Part shown: in pieces, positions 7,444 to 15,670 of the stretch
How positions within the stretch are numbered: position 1 is the first letter of the stretch
Layout of the letters: every line of letters begins with the position of its first letter
NCBI RefSeq assembly: GCF_016834655.1
Contig: NZ_JAENHP010000004.1
Location: 558,001-622,000, forward strand
Reading direction: 5' to 3'
Source: Paractinoplanes ovalisporus
GTDB taxonomy: Bacteria; Actinomycetota; Actinomycetes; Mycobacteriales; Micromonosporaceae
DNA: 64,000 nt
Translations under genes and position numbers: made by a program
Notes under the pieces: generated by a model
The model's database searches: none
Seen by the model: the letters and a program-made list of their open reading frames with translations, nothing else
Told to the model about the DNA's origin: nothing

Positions 7444-8555
7444 CCCGCACCTCCCAGCGGCGCGCCCTGCTCGCGCATGAACTGCACCGGGTTGATCGCC
7501 CCGGCACTGGACCGGTCGTTGTTGAGGTGGACCTCGAAGTGCAGGTGGGGCCCGGACGAGTTGCCGCTGCTGCCGACCCGGCCGATGATCTCGCCGGCCG
7601 TCACCTCCTGGCCCTCCTTCACGAAGGGTGCCCTGATCATGTGGCAGTACCTCGTCATGACGTCGCCGGCGTGCTGGATCTCCACCATCCAACCGCATCC
7701 GCCCTTGCCCGGGTAGCCGTCGACGTTGCAGGTCCGCCGCCCGCGGTGGTCCTCGTCGCACTTGACCTTCGAGACGATGCCGCTGGCCGCGGCCGCGATC
7801 GGCGTCTCCTTGCCGGCGATCAGGTCGACGCCCTGATGGGTGGGGCGCGAGGCGGTACGGAACCCGGAGCCGACCACCGCGCCGACCGGGAGGGTCCAGC
7901 CCGAGGCCGCGATCTGGCCGCCCGAGGCGCACACCATGGTCAGCGAGCTGCCGACCGCGTTGGCGGCGCCATCGGCGAGCGAGTTCACGATCTGGGTCGC
8001 GAGGGGTTCGTGCTTGGCGTAGGCGTCCGGATAGGCGCTGATCTGCACCCGCTGCGCCGCCCGGGTGAGCGACATCTTCTCCCAGCCGGGGATCGTCTTG
8101 AGCTTGTTGTAGAACTTCGTGCTCGCATAGACCGGGTCCCGCACCTGGGCCGGCGAGCCCCAACCGCTGCTCGGTCGCTGCTGGAACAGGCCGAGCGAGT
8201 CGTGGTCGTTGCGCGAGCCCAGGTTGCCGAGGTTGTTCAGCCGGGACTCCTGCATCGCCGTGGCGATCGCGATGACCCAGGCCCGGGGCGGCATCTTCAG
8301 GTCGGCCCCGACATTGATGATGATGGCCGCGTTCCGGATCTGCTCGGCGCCGTACGGCCGGACCCGCGGCAGCTTGGTGTCCGGATCGACCGGTCCCGCC
8401 TTGCCGCACCCGCCGGAGGCGGTCAGCTTGTTGTTGCCCTCGTCGGTCAGACCGCCGACGAACAGCGCGGTGATGCTCCCGCCGCAACAGAGCAGCGCCA
8501 GCGTCGCGACCAGCGCGACGAGGAGGACGATCTTCCGCGGCTTGGGAATGCTCAC
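7440..8555 (-). CDS. Membrane-anchored lytic transglycosylase-like / M23 peptidase
   Basis: The 371-residue bifunctional wall hydrolase has an N-terminal membrane helix (about 8-32, KIVLLVALVATLALLCCGG). A lysozyme-like domain follows, with catalytic-Glu context AIATAMQESRLNNLGNLGSR and SLGLFQQRPSSGWG. A C-terminal LytM/M23 domain contains THQGVDLIAG (zinc His and Asp) and GPHLHFEVH (second HxH). In T4SS and conjugation systems such proteins (VirB1-like, TcpG-like) open peptidoglycan for the channel. The GTG at 8555 overlaps the upstream TGA as GTGA. The order and overlap place it within the VirB4/VirB6-like operon. Confidence 0.85.
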   Translation of the reverse strand: MSIPKPRKIVLLVALVATLALLCCGGSITALFVGGLTDEGNNKLTASGGCGKAGPVDPDTKLPRVRPYGAEQIRNAAIIINVGADLKMPPRAWVIAIATAMQESRLNNLGNLGSRNDHDSLGLFQQRPSSGWGSPAQVRDPVYASTKFYNKLKTIPGWEKMSLTRAAQRVQISAYPDAYAKHEPLATQIVNSLADGAANAVGSSLTMVCASGGQIAASGWTLPVGAVVGSGFRTASRPTHQGVDLIAGKETPIAAAASGIVSKVKCDEDHRGRRTCNVDGYPGKGGCGWMVEIQHAGDVMTRYCHMIRAPFVKEGQEVTAGEIIGRVGSSGNSSGPHLHFEVHLNNDRSSAGAINPVQFMREQGAPLGGAG

Positions 8556-9097
8556 GCCGGGTCCCAGTCGATCCCGTCGACCCGCCAGTGGCCGTCCGGC
8601 GAGATCAGGCGCAGGCTGAGCTTGCCGGTGTCCATCGTGACGACCGCGTTGACCACGGTCTCGCTCACCGGCACCAGGCTGGGCCGGCCGATCACCCGCT
8701 CGGCCGGAACCGACTCCGGTTCGACGCCGTCCAGTTCGTCGGCCAGTTTGCTGGTCGAGTTCGGCAGCAGCTGCGCACGCCATGCCTTGGGCGTGACGTT
8801 CTGATGGTCGGCCCAGGCCGACGCGAAGGCGTAGGCGACCGCCTCCGGCTGCGCCCGGCCCGGACTGGTCGACGGGCTGGGCGGCGGATCGGTCTCGATG
8901 ACGCTGTCGTCATCCTTGGGGTCGGCGCTCACCACCGGGCCGGGCGAGGCGGTGCCCAGCGACGGCTGCGAACCGTCGTCGCCGGCGAACAACCGGCCGA
9001 TGCCGATGATCGCCAGCACGATGACGGCGAGGACGATCGCGACACCCCAGCGGGAGCGGAAGATCCGATTGAGGCCGAGTTCGAGAGAGCGGGGCAT
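8552..9097 (-). CDS. Bitopic membrane protein of T4SS-like operon
   Basis: The 181-residue protein has one membrane helix (about residues 19-37, VAIVLAVIVLAIIGIGRLF), an acidic Ser/Pro-rich linker and a folded outside domain starting AQPEAVAYAFASAWADHQ and ending GHWRVDGIDWDPA. The outside part has the look of the NTF2-like domain of VirB8/TcpC-type scaffold proteins (one short domain, strand-rich end with a Trp-Arg-Val strand), which is an inference from shape and position. The ATG at 9097 lies four bases after the VirB6-like stop, implying reinitiation; the 3' end overlaps the hydrolase start. Confidence 0.7.
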   Translation of the reverse strand: MPRSLELGLNRIFRSRWGVAIVLAVIVLAIIGIGRLFAGDDGSQPSLGTASPGPVVSADPKDDDSVIETDPPPSPSTSPGRAQPEAVAYAFASAWADHQNVTPKAWRAQLLPNSTSKLADELDGVEPESVPAERVIGRPSLVPVSETVVNAVVTMDTGKLSLRLISPDGHWRVDGIDWDPA

Positions 9098-9101
9098 GCG
9101 A

Positions 9102-11060
9102 TCACTTGGCCTCGGACCGGATGCGCGGCGTCCGTGGCGTCGCCGGTTCGGCGCTGGTGCTGCCGGTCTCGGGGCGGTAGATCGCGTAGGACGACGGCTG
9201 CTCCGACACGTCCGGCTCGCTCCAGCCGGAGGTCCTCTGCTGCCGGTTCGGCGTTGGCCGGGCCGCGGCCACCGGGACCGGTGCCTCTTCGCGCGACGAC
9301 TCGTTGCCGTCCGGCCGCGTCGGAGCCGAAGCGCCGCCCCGGCCACCGGCGATGACCGGATCCGCATCCGTCCGCCTTGCGGCGTGCGAGGGGTCCTCGA
9401 GCCGCGCCTCTGGCCGCAGGTTGCCCTGATCGACGTAGACCGTCCGGCCGCCCTTGCTGACGATCTGGCCGCCGTCACCGGCGTCAACCGTGTCGAGCTT
9501 GGAAGCCTCACGCATGTCCCGGAAGAACTTCCGGTGCCAGGAGCCGGTGGCGATCGTGCGGGCGCCGTCCTTGCCGCCCAGCTGGGTCACCCGTCGGTAC
9601 GGGCGTAGGAGAAGCCAGCCGACGACACCGCACAACCAGACCAGCACTACCTGGAGCCAACCGGGCAGGCTCGCCGTATTCATGATCAAATCGACGGCGA
9701 ACAGATAGATAGCTGCACCTGTGCCAAAGATGGCGATGTTGAAGACAGCGGCGACGACAGCGTTGCCGAGCCGCTTGATTCCGGCGTTGGCCGGGCGTAG
9801 AAGGCCGATTGTTCCGAGGATCGGTGCAGCGATCACTGCCCATCGGAAGACCAAGAAGCCCAGTAGGACCAGGACGGATGCCGTCACGTCGAACATCGCG
9901 AACATGATCGCGGCCAGCATTGCGATGAATCCGGCGCCGATACGGTCCATGCCGTTGACGCCCTGAAGGTATTGGTATGCCTCGGGGTCTTCCTGTTTGA
10001 TCTGCTCGGCGACCTTTTCCCACTGAGTGTTCTTGGCGTCGATTGTCGCGTCGCGGTCAGCAGGATTGGTGCGAAGACGCTCGGCATCACGCCACGAGAA
10101 GGAACGGGCGTCGTAGAGGGCTTTGCCGTACTTCTGCGCGGTTTCGCTGTCCGCCGAGCCAAGGAGACCGCGTAGCCAGTTGCGATAGAGCATGGTTTCG
10201 GTGGAGGTGTCGCTCGCCCGGACAGCCGGCGGCCGGTTGTCGTCACAGGCTCCCGGTGTCGGATCGTCGCACTGGCTCGCCGGGGTGTTCTGAGCCCGCG
10301 GGCCGACAGCGTCATGCACCACGCCGAGCGTCGTAATCAAGCTCTGATCTGCAATGTTGGCCGAGCGGACAGGCCACGCAGCGATCGCTGTTACAGCCAC
10401 CATCACCAGGATGGCCCAACCAGCTGTTGTCGTCGCCGCGCCCATTTCCGCTTGCCGAGACCGCCAGAGCAGATAAATGCCCACGATCGCCAACGTGATC
10501 ACGCCGAAGACGCTGAAGACTTTCTCGTAGACCGCCTTGGTGGCTTGGTCAACGAGAGGATCGGCCCAACCCCAGAGGGACGCCGGGTCCCACGCGCGCT
10601 CTCGAAGGGCGTTCGATGCTCCAATGATCGCAGTAGCAATCATGAACTCGCCGTTGGCGACCGTCGTCTCAAATTTGTAATCCGGGTCGATCAATGTGGA
10701 CGCGCAACCGCTGTCCAAGTCGTAAGTCGTGTAGCTGTATCCCGCGTATCCGTACTGGCTGTAGAGGCCCTGCGGTCCGTTTTTCGTCGACGATTCCGGA
10801 CGTTCTGCGAACCATCCCGCAAGCCCGGAGTCAGGGGTGCTGGGGGTAGGGGGAGTCAGGCACTGAGCGCGACTCGCACCTACATCAGCGAGGCGGCTGA
10901 CGCAGCCTTTGAAATCTCCCTGCCACTCCTCGACGCTGCAGGCGCCCCCCGGCGCCCGGGCAGGCGCAGCCGAAGCAGGCGGAGCCGCCACCGCCCACAC
11001 GATCGACGCCACAACCATGACGAACATCGTCATCAGCAGCGCCAACCCCCGCCGCACCAT
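9102..11060 (-). CDS. VirB6/TrbL-like polytopic membrane protein
   Basis: The 652-residue protein has an N-terminal signal-like helix (about 6-30), a Cys-containing extracytoplasmic region of roughly 150 residues, about seven membrane helices (for example VFSVFGVITLAIVGIYLLW and AVVAAVFNIAIFGTGAAIYL) and a hydrophilic, Pro/Arg/Glu-rich cytosolic tail of about 130 residues. This layout matches the TrbL/VirB6 channel proteins of T4SSs, and its place just after VirB4 supports that. The start codon lies one base past the VirB4 stop (TGAgATG). Bases 9,650-10,880 are visibly less GC-rich than the flanks (two 60-base lines count 52% and 55% GC). Confidence 0.75.
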   Translation of the reverse strand: MVRRGLALLMTMFVMVVASIVWAVAAPPASAAPARAPGGACSVEEWQGDFKGCVSRLADVGASRAQCLTPPTPSTPDSGLAGWFAERPESSTKNGPQGLYSQYGYAGYSYTTYDLDSGCASTLIDPDYKFETTVANGEFMIATAIIGASNALRERAWDPASLWGWADPLVDQATKAVYEKVFSVFGVITLAIVGIYLLWRSRQAEMGAATTTAGWAILVMVAVTAIAAWPVRSANIADQSLITTLGVVHDAVGPRAQNTPASQCDDPTPGACDDNRPPAVRASDTSTETMLYRNWLRGLLGSADSETAQKYGKALYDARSFSWRDAERLRTNPADRDATIDAKNTQWEKVAEQIKQEDPEAYQYLQGVNGMDRIGAGFIAMLAAIMFAMFDVTASVLVLLGFLVFRWAVIAAPILGTIGLLRPANAGIKRLGNAVVAAVFNIAIFGTGAAIYLFAVDLIMNTASLPGWLQVVLVWLCGVVGWLLLRPYRRVTQLGGKDGARTIATGSWHRKFFRDMREASKLDTVDAGDGGQIVSKGGRTVYVDQGNLRPEARLEDPSHAARRTDADPVIAGGRGGASAPTRPDGNESSREEAPVPVAAARPTPNRQQRTSGWSEPDVSEQPSSYAIYRPETGSTSAEPATPRTPRIRSEAK

Positions 11061-11061
11061 C

Positions 11062-14000
11062 TCAAACCTCCAGGTCGGACGGCGACATCGGAATCGCCGG
11101 CGCCTTGGCGGCCGTCGGCGTCGTGTCGAGGTGCTCCAGCAGACCTTCAACGTACGACACGTCGACACGTACCTTCTGCACGCGTCCATCGACGTCCCGC
11201 ATCACGAATTCCCGGAACCCGAGCCGCGAGGACGACGCCGTGTCGACCTGGGACAGCGAGGCCAGCGTCGCCTCGTACCCGTCGTGCACCGGCACCCGCA
11301 GGAGCCGCAGCGCCTCGGAGGCGATCTCCTGGTCCTCCGCGATGCGCCCCACGAAGACCGTCGACACCAGGTTCTGCACGTCGAGACCGAGGATGTCGCG
11401 CGGGTTCTGCGAGGCCACCAACGCCGCCAGGTTCCACTTGCGGGAGTCGCGGGCGAGGCGCACCAGGAACGACCGCCCGGAGCGCCAGCCCTCCATGAAG
11501 TGCGCCTCGTCGAGGCCGACCATCTTGCGCGAGGACATCGAGCCGCCGTAGCAGCGCCGCACCGCGAGCCGGTGGGCCGTGTGCAGCATCGGCAGGGCCA
11601 GCGATTCCTCGGCCGACCAGTACTCGCGCTCGATCTTCAGGTCGGGCAGGCGCAGCCCGGCCATCGTGATCACGGTGAGGGCGGCGTCGGCGCCGAGCAG
11701 GTGCTGCGGCGGCGATCCGAAGAACAGCAGCGCCAGCGGCATCTCGGCCGTGTCGAGCAGCAGGTTCGCGAGTTCGCGGCCCTCGTCGTCCAGGCCCTGG
11801 AGGGTGCGGACCACGTCGTCGAGGGTGGAGGATTCCTCGGCCGGCACCTGGCGCACGGCGTGCCGCAGCAGCGTCGCCGTCGACGCCTCCTTGGCCACCT
11901 GCGGCGGCACCAGCATCGAGCAGATGTCCTGCACCAGCATGCGGCGTTCGGCGCGGGCGTTGGAGACCGAGATCTCGTACTCGCGGTCGCCGCCCGGCCC
12001 GGTCGGGAACTCCGAGCGGACGGGCGTGGGGATCAGCGCGTACGGGGCCAGCGTGCCCTGTTCCGAGCCGGTCAGGTTGAGCACGCGCGAGTAGGGGCGC
12101 AGCTCGGGCATCTGGCAGAGCCGGGCCAGCGGGCCGGACGGGTCGAGCAGCGTGACCTGCACGCCGCGACGGGCGTTCAGGTAGCCCAGCGCGCCCATCA
12201 GTGTCGACTTGCCACCGCCGGGCTCGGCCACGAACACCCCGAGACCGGAACGTTCGCGCACCTCCATCGGGAAGTGCAGGTCGAGGAAGACCGGCCGGCG
12301 ACAGGTTCCCGCCGTACGCCCGATCAGGTCGCCCCGCCGGTCGCCGACCGTGGAGGCGGCCTGGGGCAGGGCCGCGGCCAGCAGCTTCACCGGCATGCGC
12401 CGTACGTAGCCGGTGTTCGCGATCGGCTCGCCCGGGATGAACTCGCGGGCCAGCTGGTCCTGGTTCTTCGGGTGCTGCAGCGAGATCCGCAGTTCGCGCG
12501 AGTAGAGCTGGATCAGCCGCCGGGCCCGTTCGAGGCATTCCTCGCGGGTGGCGCCACCGACCGCGATCCGGTGCCAGCCGTGGGCGCGGGCCGATTCGAC
12601 CGGCAGCCCGGTGGTCATCTCGTCGCCGATCACCAGCGCCCGCTTGGCGAGTCGTTCCAGCTCGGGCGGGGCGTCGATACCGTGCTCGGCGTAGTCGAGC
12701 TGCTGCGAGCGGATCATCCGGAGCCGGTGCTCGAGGTTCTTGAACGAGCTGCCCGAGCCGAGGATGTCGAGGCGCGACGAGATCTCCATCGGCCACGGCA
12801 GACGCTCGTGGAAGTGCAGCCACGGCTCGTGCTTCTCGGGGATCTCGAGCGGTTCCATCCGCCCGACCGACAGCACCGCCACGTGCCTTTCCTCGCCGGT
12901 CATGCGGTTGACCAACTTCACGGTCGACCCGTACGGCGTCCGGTAGCGCTCCACCTGCTCGGTCAGCGCGAGCAGGTCGCCGGTGTCCCACTGCCCGTTG
13001 GTGACCGGGCTGAGCGGCCCGGGCGGGGCCATGCACAGCGCCACCGAGCGGAACAGCAGCCATTCCAGCTCCTGCGGGGTGACCCGCCGGCCGCGCATGC
13101 CGAACGCGTTGAGCACCTCGTCGAACTGCTCGACCGTGCGGCCCAGCTTGCGCCGTTCGCTGTCGGAGGTGCCGCGGCCGAACATCCGCAGGATGCGCTC
13201 GGAGAACGTGTCGCCGAGGGACCGCCGGGCGAACGTCACGCCGAGGTAGGTCTGGCCCTCGGCGTGGTTGACCGAGAGCAGGTGCCGCTGGGCCGCCACC
13301 AGGTGGTCGGACCAGGAGATGCCGCCGCGCACGTCGGGCAGCGGCTTCGCGGTGAACGAGTCGACCGTGCGCGCCCACTCGTCGGCCGGGAAGGGCCGGT
13401 TGGTGCGGCGCAGGTGCAGCCGGAAGCCGGCCAGTCCCGCGTACTGCTCGGAGATCGCGCTGAGCAGGGCCTCGCGCTCGGCGTCGGGCCGGAACGCCCA
13501 CCGCACCTCGGGCAGGTAGTACCAGGCCGTGACCGTGCTCTGGGTGAAGGTCAGGTGGCCGGCGATCTCGCTGATCTCCAGCTCCATGACCGGGTCACGG
13601 TCGTTGAACTTGAGCTTGTGCGGCCGCAGCGCGACCGGCTTGGGCTGCTTGACCCGCTGGGCGGGCAGGTTCTTGGGCTCCTTCTTGCGCCGGGCGGGAG
13701 CCTTCTCCTTGCGCTTGGCGGGCGCCTTCTCGGTGGCGGGCACCGGCAGCGGAGCCTCGGCCGGCGCGATCTCGGCCGGGGGCTGCGCTTGCGGCGCGTA
13801 CGCCTCGACCGGCCCCGCCTGGGGCGGGCGCGCCTGGTTGCCGCCCACGGTCTGCCACAGCGGGGGAGTCGACACCGGAGCCGCCGAGACCGGGCCGGTC
13901 GTGGTGGCCGGTGCGGCACTCACCTGCGGGTTCTCGGGCCAGTTGTCGAAGTCGGGCCACTCGTCGAGGTCGGGGTCGGCCGCGGCGCCGGACTCCTGGA

Positions 14001-14682
14001 AGAAGTCGGCCTTGGGCCCGATCGGCGCCCGGCTGTACGGGGTGGACGGTTCCTGAGCGCCCCAGGGGCCGTCCCGGTCGTCGGCCGGATCGGAGACGCG
14101 CGGCCCGGGTGCCGACGGCATGGCGATCGGCGGCCCGGCAACGGGCGGCTCCAGAGCCGACGGCTCGAAGGCCGGCGGCTCGGAGATCGGAGGCCCGGCG
14201 ACGGGTGGCTCGGATACCGGAGTGGGCGTCGGGGCGAAGGCGACCGGCTCCGGTTCCACGGCCGGCGCGGCCGGGGCCGGGGCCGTCGGCGGCGTCGACA
14301 CCGGAGCGGCGCCGTTGGGGTCGGTCGGCCGGTCGTCGAAGTCGAATCCGAAGTCGAAATCGAGATCGGGTTCGGCCTCGGCCGCCGGAGCGGGCGCGGC
14401 CGGGGCCGAGGAGACCGGGCTCGGCGGAGCAGCCCCGCCGAAAAGGTCGAGGAACGGTGAATCGATGTCGAGCGTGTTGTCCACCGGCCCGCCGCGCGGC
14501 CGCACCGGCTGCGGGGACTGGAAGACACCCACCGCGCCGTGCCCGGGCGCGGCGACGAACTCCTCGGCGGCCTCGTCGGCCGATTCGTTCGGAGGGTAGC
14601 GGTTCGAGCGCACTCCGTTACCCTGCCTGCCCTGGATGTCGGCATCCGCGCGGGGATGCCCGTGCGGAAGAGGTCCGGTCAT
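11062..14682 (-). CDS. VirB4/TraC-like conjugation ATPase with long Pro-rich N-terminal extension
   Basis: This large ATPase has about 1206 residues. Residues 1 to about 350 are low-complexity Pro/Ala/Glu sequence with a Lys/Arg-rich stretch near the end (KRKEKAPARRKKEPK). A VirB4-like domain of about 450 residues follows, then the motor domain: Walker A VAEPGGGKSTLMGALGYLNA near residue 820 and Walker B VGLDEAHFMEGW near 1055, followed by ASQNPRDILGLDVQNLVSTV. VirB4 proteins power pilus assembly and substrate passage at the inner face of the membrane. ATG 14682 overlaps the stop of a 13-codon ORF that itself overlaps the previous gene. A longer in-frame reading reaching 14856 would overlap the PrgI-like gene. 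Confidence 0.88.
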   Translation of the reverse strand: MTGPLPHGHPRADADIQGRQGNGVRSNRYPPNESADEAAEEFVAAPGHGAVGVFQSPQPVRPRGGPVDNTLDIDSPFLDLFGGAAPPSPVSSAPAAPAPAAEAEPDLDFDFGFDFDDRPTDPNGAAPVSTPPTAPAPAAPAVEPEPVAFAPTPTPVSEPPVAGPPISEPPAFEPSALEPPVAGPPIAMPSAPGPRVSDPADDRDGPWGAQEPSTPYSRAPIGPKADFFQESGAAADPDLDEWPDFDNWPENPQVSAAPATTTGPVSAAPVSTPPLWQTVGGNQARPPQAGPVEAYAPQAQPPAEIAPAEAPLPVPATEKAPAKRKEKAPARRKKEPKNLPAQRVKQPKPVALRPHKLKFNDRDPVMELEISEIAGHLTFTQSTVTAWYYLPEVRWAFRPDAEREALLSAISEQYAGLAGFRLHLRRTNRPFPADEWARTVDSFTAKPLPDVRGGISWSDHLVAAQRHLLSVNHAEGQTYLGVTFARRSLGDTFSERILRMFGRGTSDSERRKLGRTVEQFDEVLNAFGMRGRRVTPQELEWLLFRSVALCMAPPGPLSPVTNGQWDTGDLLALTEQVERYRTPYGSTVKLVNRMTGEERHVAVLSVGRMEPLEIPEKHEPWLHFHERLPWPMEISSRLDILGSGSSFKNLEHRLRMIRSQQLDYAEHGIDAPPELERLAKRALVIGDEMTTGLPVESARAHGWHRIAVGGATREECLERARRLIQLYSRELRISLQHPKNQDQLAREFIPGEPIANTGYVRRMPVKLLAAALPQAASTVGDRRGDLIGRTAGTCRRPVFLDLHFPMEVRERSGLGVFVAEPGGGKSTLMGALGYLNARRGVQVTLLDPSGPLARLCQMPELRPYSRVLNLTGSEQGTLAPYALIPTPVRSEFPTGPGGDREYEISVSNARAERRMLVQDICSMLVPPQVAKEASTATLLRHAVRQVPAEESSTLDDVVRTLQGLDDEGRELANLLLDTAEMPLALLFFGSPPQHLLGADAALTVITMAGLRLPDLKIEREYWSAEESLALPMLHTAHRLAVRRCYGGSMSSRKMVGLDEAHFMEGWRSGRSFLVRLARDSRKWNLAALVASQNPRDILGLDVQNLVSTVFVGRIAEDQEIASEALRLLRVPVHDGYEATLASLSQVDTASSSRLGFREFVMRDVDGRVQKVRVDVSYVEGLLEHLDTTPTAAKAPAIPMSPSDLEV

Positions 14683-14720
14683 GCGTCGGCCCCGAGGGAG
14701 CGTGCGACAGAACTGGTCAT
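14679..14720 (-). CDS. 13-codon coupling mini-ORF between PrgI-like and virB4 genes
   Basis: ATG at 14720 overlaps the TGA of the PrgI-like gene (ATGA), encodes MTSSVARSLGADA, and stops with TGA at 14679-14681 that overlaps the virB4 ATG at 14682 (ATGA). GAGGAG sits just upstream. The arrangement bridges the 34-nt gap by two consecutive stop-start overlaps. It may be a translational coupling device, or the trace of an old frameshift in the virB4 N terminus. Confidence 0.45.
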   Translation of the reverse strand: MTSSVARSLGADA

Positions 14721-15079
14721 ACCAACTCCTCCCGAACCCGGATGCGAGTGGCGACAAGTCTCGGGTCGCGGCGCTCGACCGCGGGCTCGCGGGTGCGGCG
14801 CCAGTCGGTGAGCGCGGTGCGGATGACGACCCGGGCCGGCCGGTCGGGGTCGACATGCCGGAACACGTACGACGTCGTGACCATGGCGAGCGCGATCTCC
14901 CACGCCGGGAAGGGATCGAACTCGAAGGTCATCAGGTAGTGCAGGAACATGAAGAGCGGAACCAGCGCCACGAACATGCCGTACTGCGCGTACGGCAGGT
15001 GGATGGGCAGGGTGTAGCCCGGGGGGCCCAGATAGACGAGCCTCGCCCGGTAGATGTCGTCGTCGGTACGAAGCCGCAT
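14717..15079 (-). CDS. PrgI / SCO6880-type membrane protein of T4SS
   Basis: The 120-residue protein has two adjacent hydrophobic segments (QYGMFVALVPLFMFLHYLMT and PAWEIALAMVTTSYVF) framed by charged ends; the N terminus reads LRTDDDIYRARLVYLGPPGY. PrgI (pCF10-type) and the N-terminal region of SCO6880-type proteins have this two-helix form and always precede VirB4-class ATPases; TcpH/VirB3 fill a similar position. It lies one base after the pilin candidate and just ahead of virB4. It is expected to dock the ATPase to the membrane channel. Confidence 0.75.
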   Translation of the reverse strand: MRLRTDDDIYRARLVYLGPPGYTLPIHLPYAQYGMFVALVPLFMFLHYLMTFEFDPFPAWEIALAMVTTSYVFRHVDPDRPARVVIRTALTDWRRTREPAVERRDPRLVATRIRVREELV

Positions 15080-15080
15080 C

Positions 15081-15374
15081 TCAGTTGAAGATCAACTTGA
15101 TCAGGGCATCGCCGACGAAGAACAGTGTCGCGGCGCCGGCGATGAACGCCAGGCCCACGATGGCGATGGCCGAACTGGTCAGAACCTTGGAGATCTCACC
15201 GCGGCTGGCTCGTCCAATGAAGATCACGCCGAGCACCGCGAGCAGGATCGGCGCGATGTTGCTGGCGAAGAAGGTGACGATGCCTTCGGTGTTGATGCCC
15301 TTGGGTTCGGGCGCAGCGAGCGTGGCCTGCTGGAGCACGGCCGCGGCCTGCTGGGCGAGCTCAGTGGCGATCAT
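15081..15374 (-). CDS. VirB2/TrbC-like pilin candidate, first gene of the operon
   Basis: The 97-residue protein has a short helical N terminus (MIATELAQQAAAVLQQATL) and two strongly hydrophobic helices separated by a small polar loop (RASRGEISKV): about residues 33-53 and 66-89. Size, two-helix hairpin and a place ahead of PrgI and VirB4 match VirB2/TrbC pilins or the small TrbC-like subunits of Gram-positive systems. Processing sites are not obvious, so this is an inference. GGGGAGG lies seven bases before the ATG. It is the promoter-proximal gene of the seven-gene unit. Confidence 0.65.
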   Translation of the reverse strand: MIATELAQQAAAVLQQATLAAPEPKGINTEGIVTFFASNIAPILLAVLGVIFIGRASRGEISKVLTSSAIAIVGLAFIAGAATLFFVGDALIKLIFN

Positions 15375-15670
15375 TGGTAAACCTCCCCGTGCCCGGCTAG
15401 GGGATTCCGGACACGCTGCAGTTGTGAAGCCTCACGGCACCGCCCATATCGTGCTACTTCCCACCCTGCGCGTCGAGTGAGCCGTTCGGGCATTGCCATG
15501 CTCGTCTGCTCTCTCCGGTTCCTACAAATGATGCCCAGTTCCGAAGAGTACGGCCCGCCGTTCTTGGCTACAAGCGTCCGAAACGTTACGCAAGGTGATG
15601 GCGTGCGTGAAATTGAGTTACGGGCCATCGTACGCACGTGCGACAACCCCGACCGCCGTACCCTCGTGCC
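15375..15670. other. Divergent intergenic region, T4SS-like operon / folP
   Basis: This 296-bp region contains no gene. It must hold the promoter of the minus-strand T4SS-like operon and probably that of folP. It is less GC-rich than its surroundings around 15,500-15,640. I found no pair of -35/-10 boxes good enough to assign. Confidence 0.5.

Noticed and set aside
10909..14460. Open frame of 1183 codons on the plus strand opposite the VirB4 gene
   Set aside because: Arg/Gly/His-rich shadow with no motif, whereas the minus-strand frame has Walker A and B in the right spacing.
2864..15374. Integrative conjugative element
   Set aside because: No integrase, relaxase, tRNA attachment site or terminal direct repeats were found; the flanks are ordinary folate genes.
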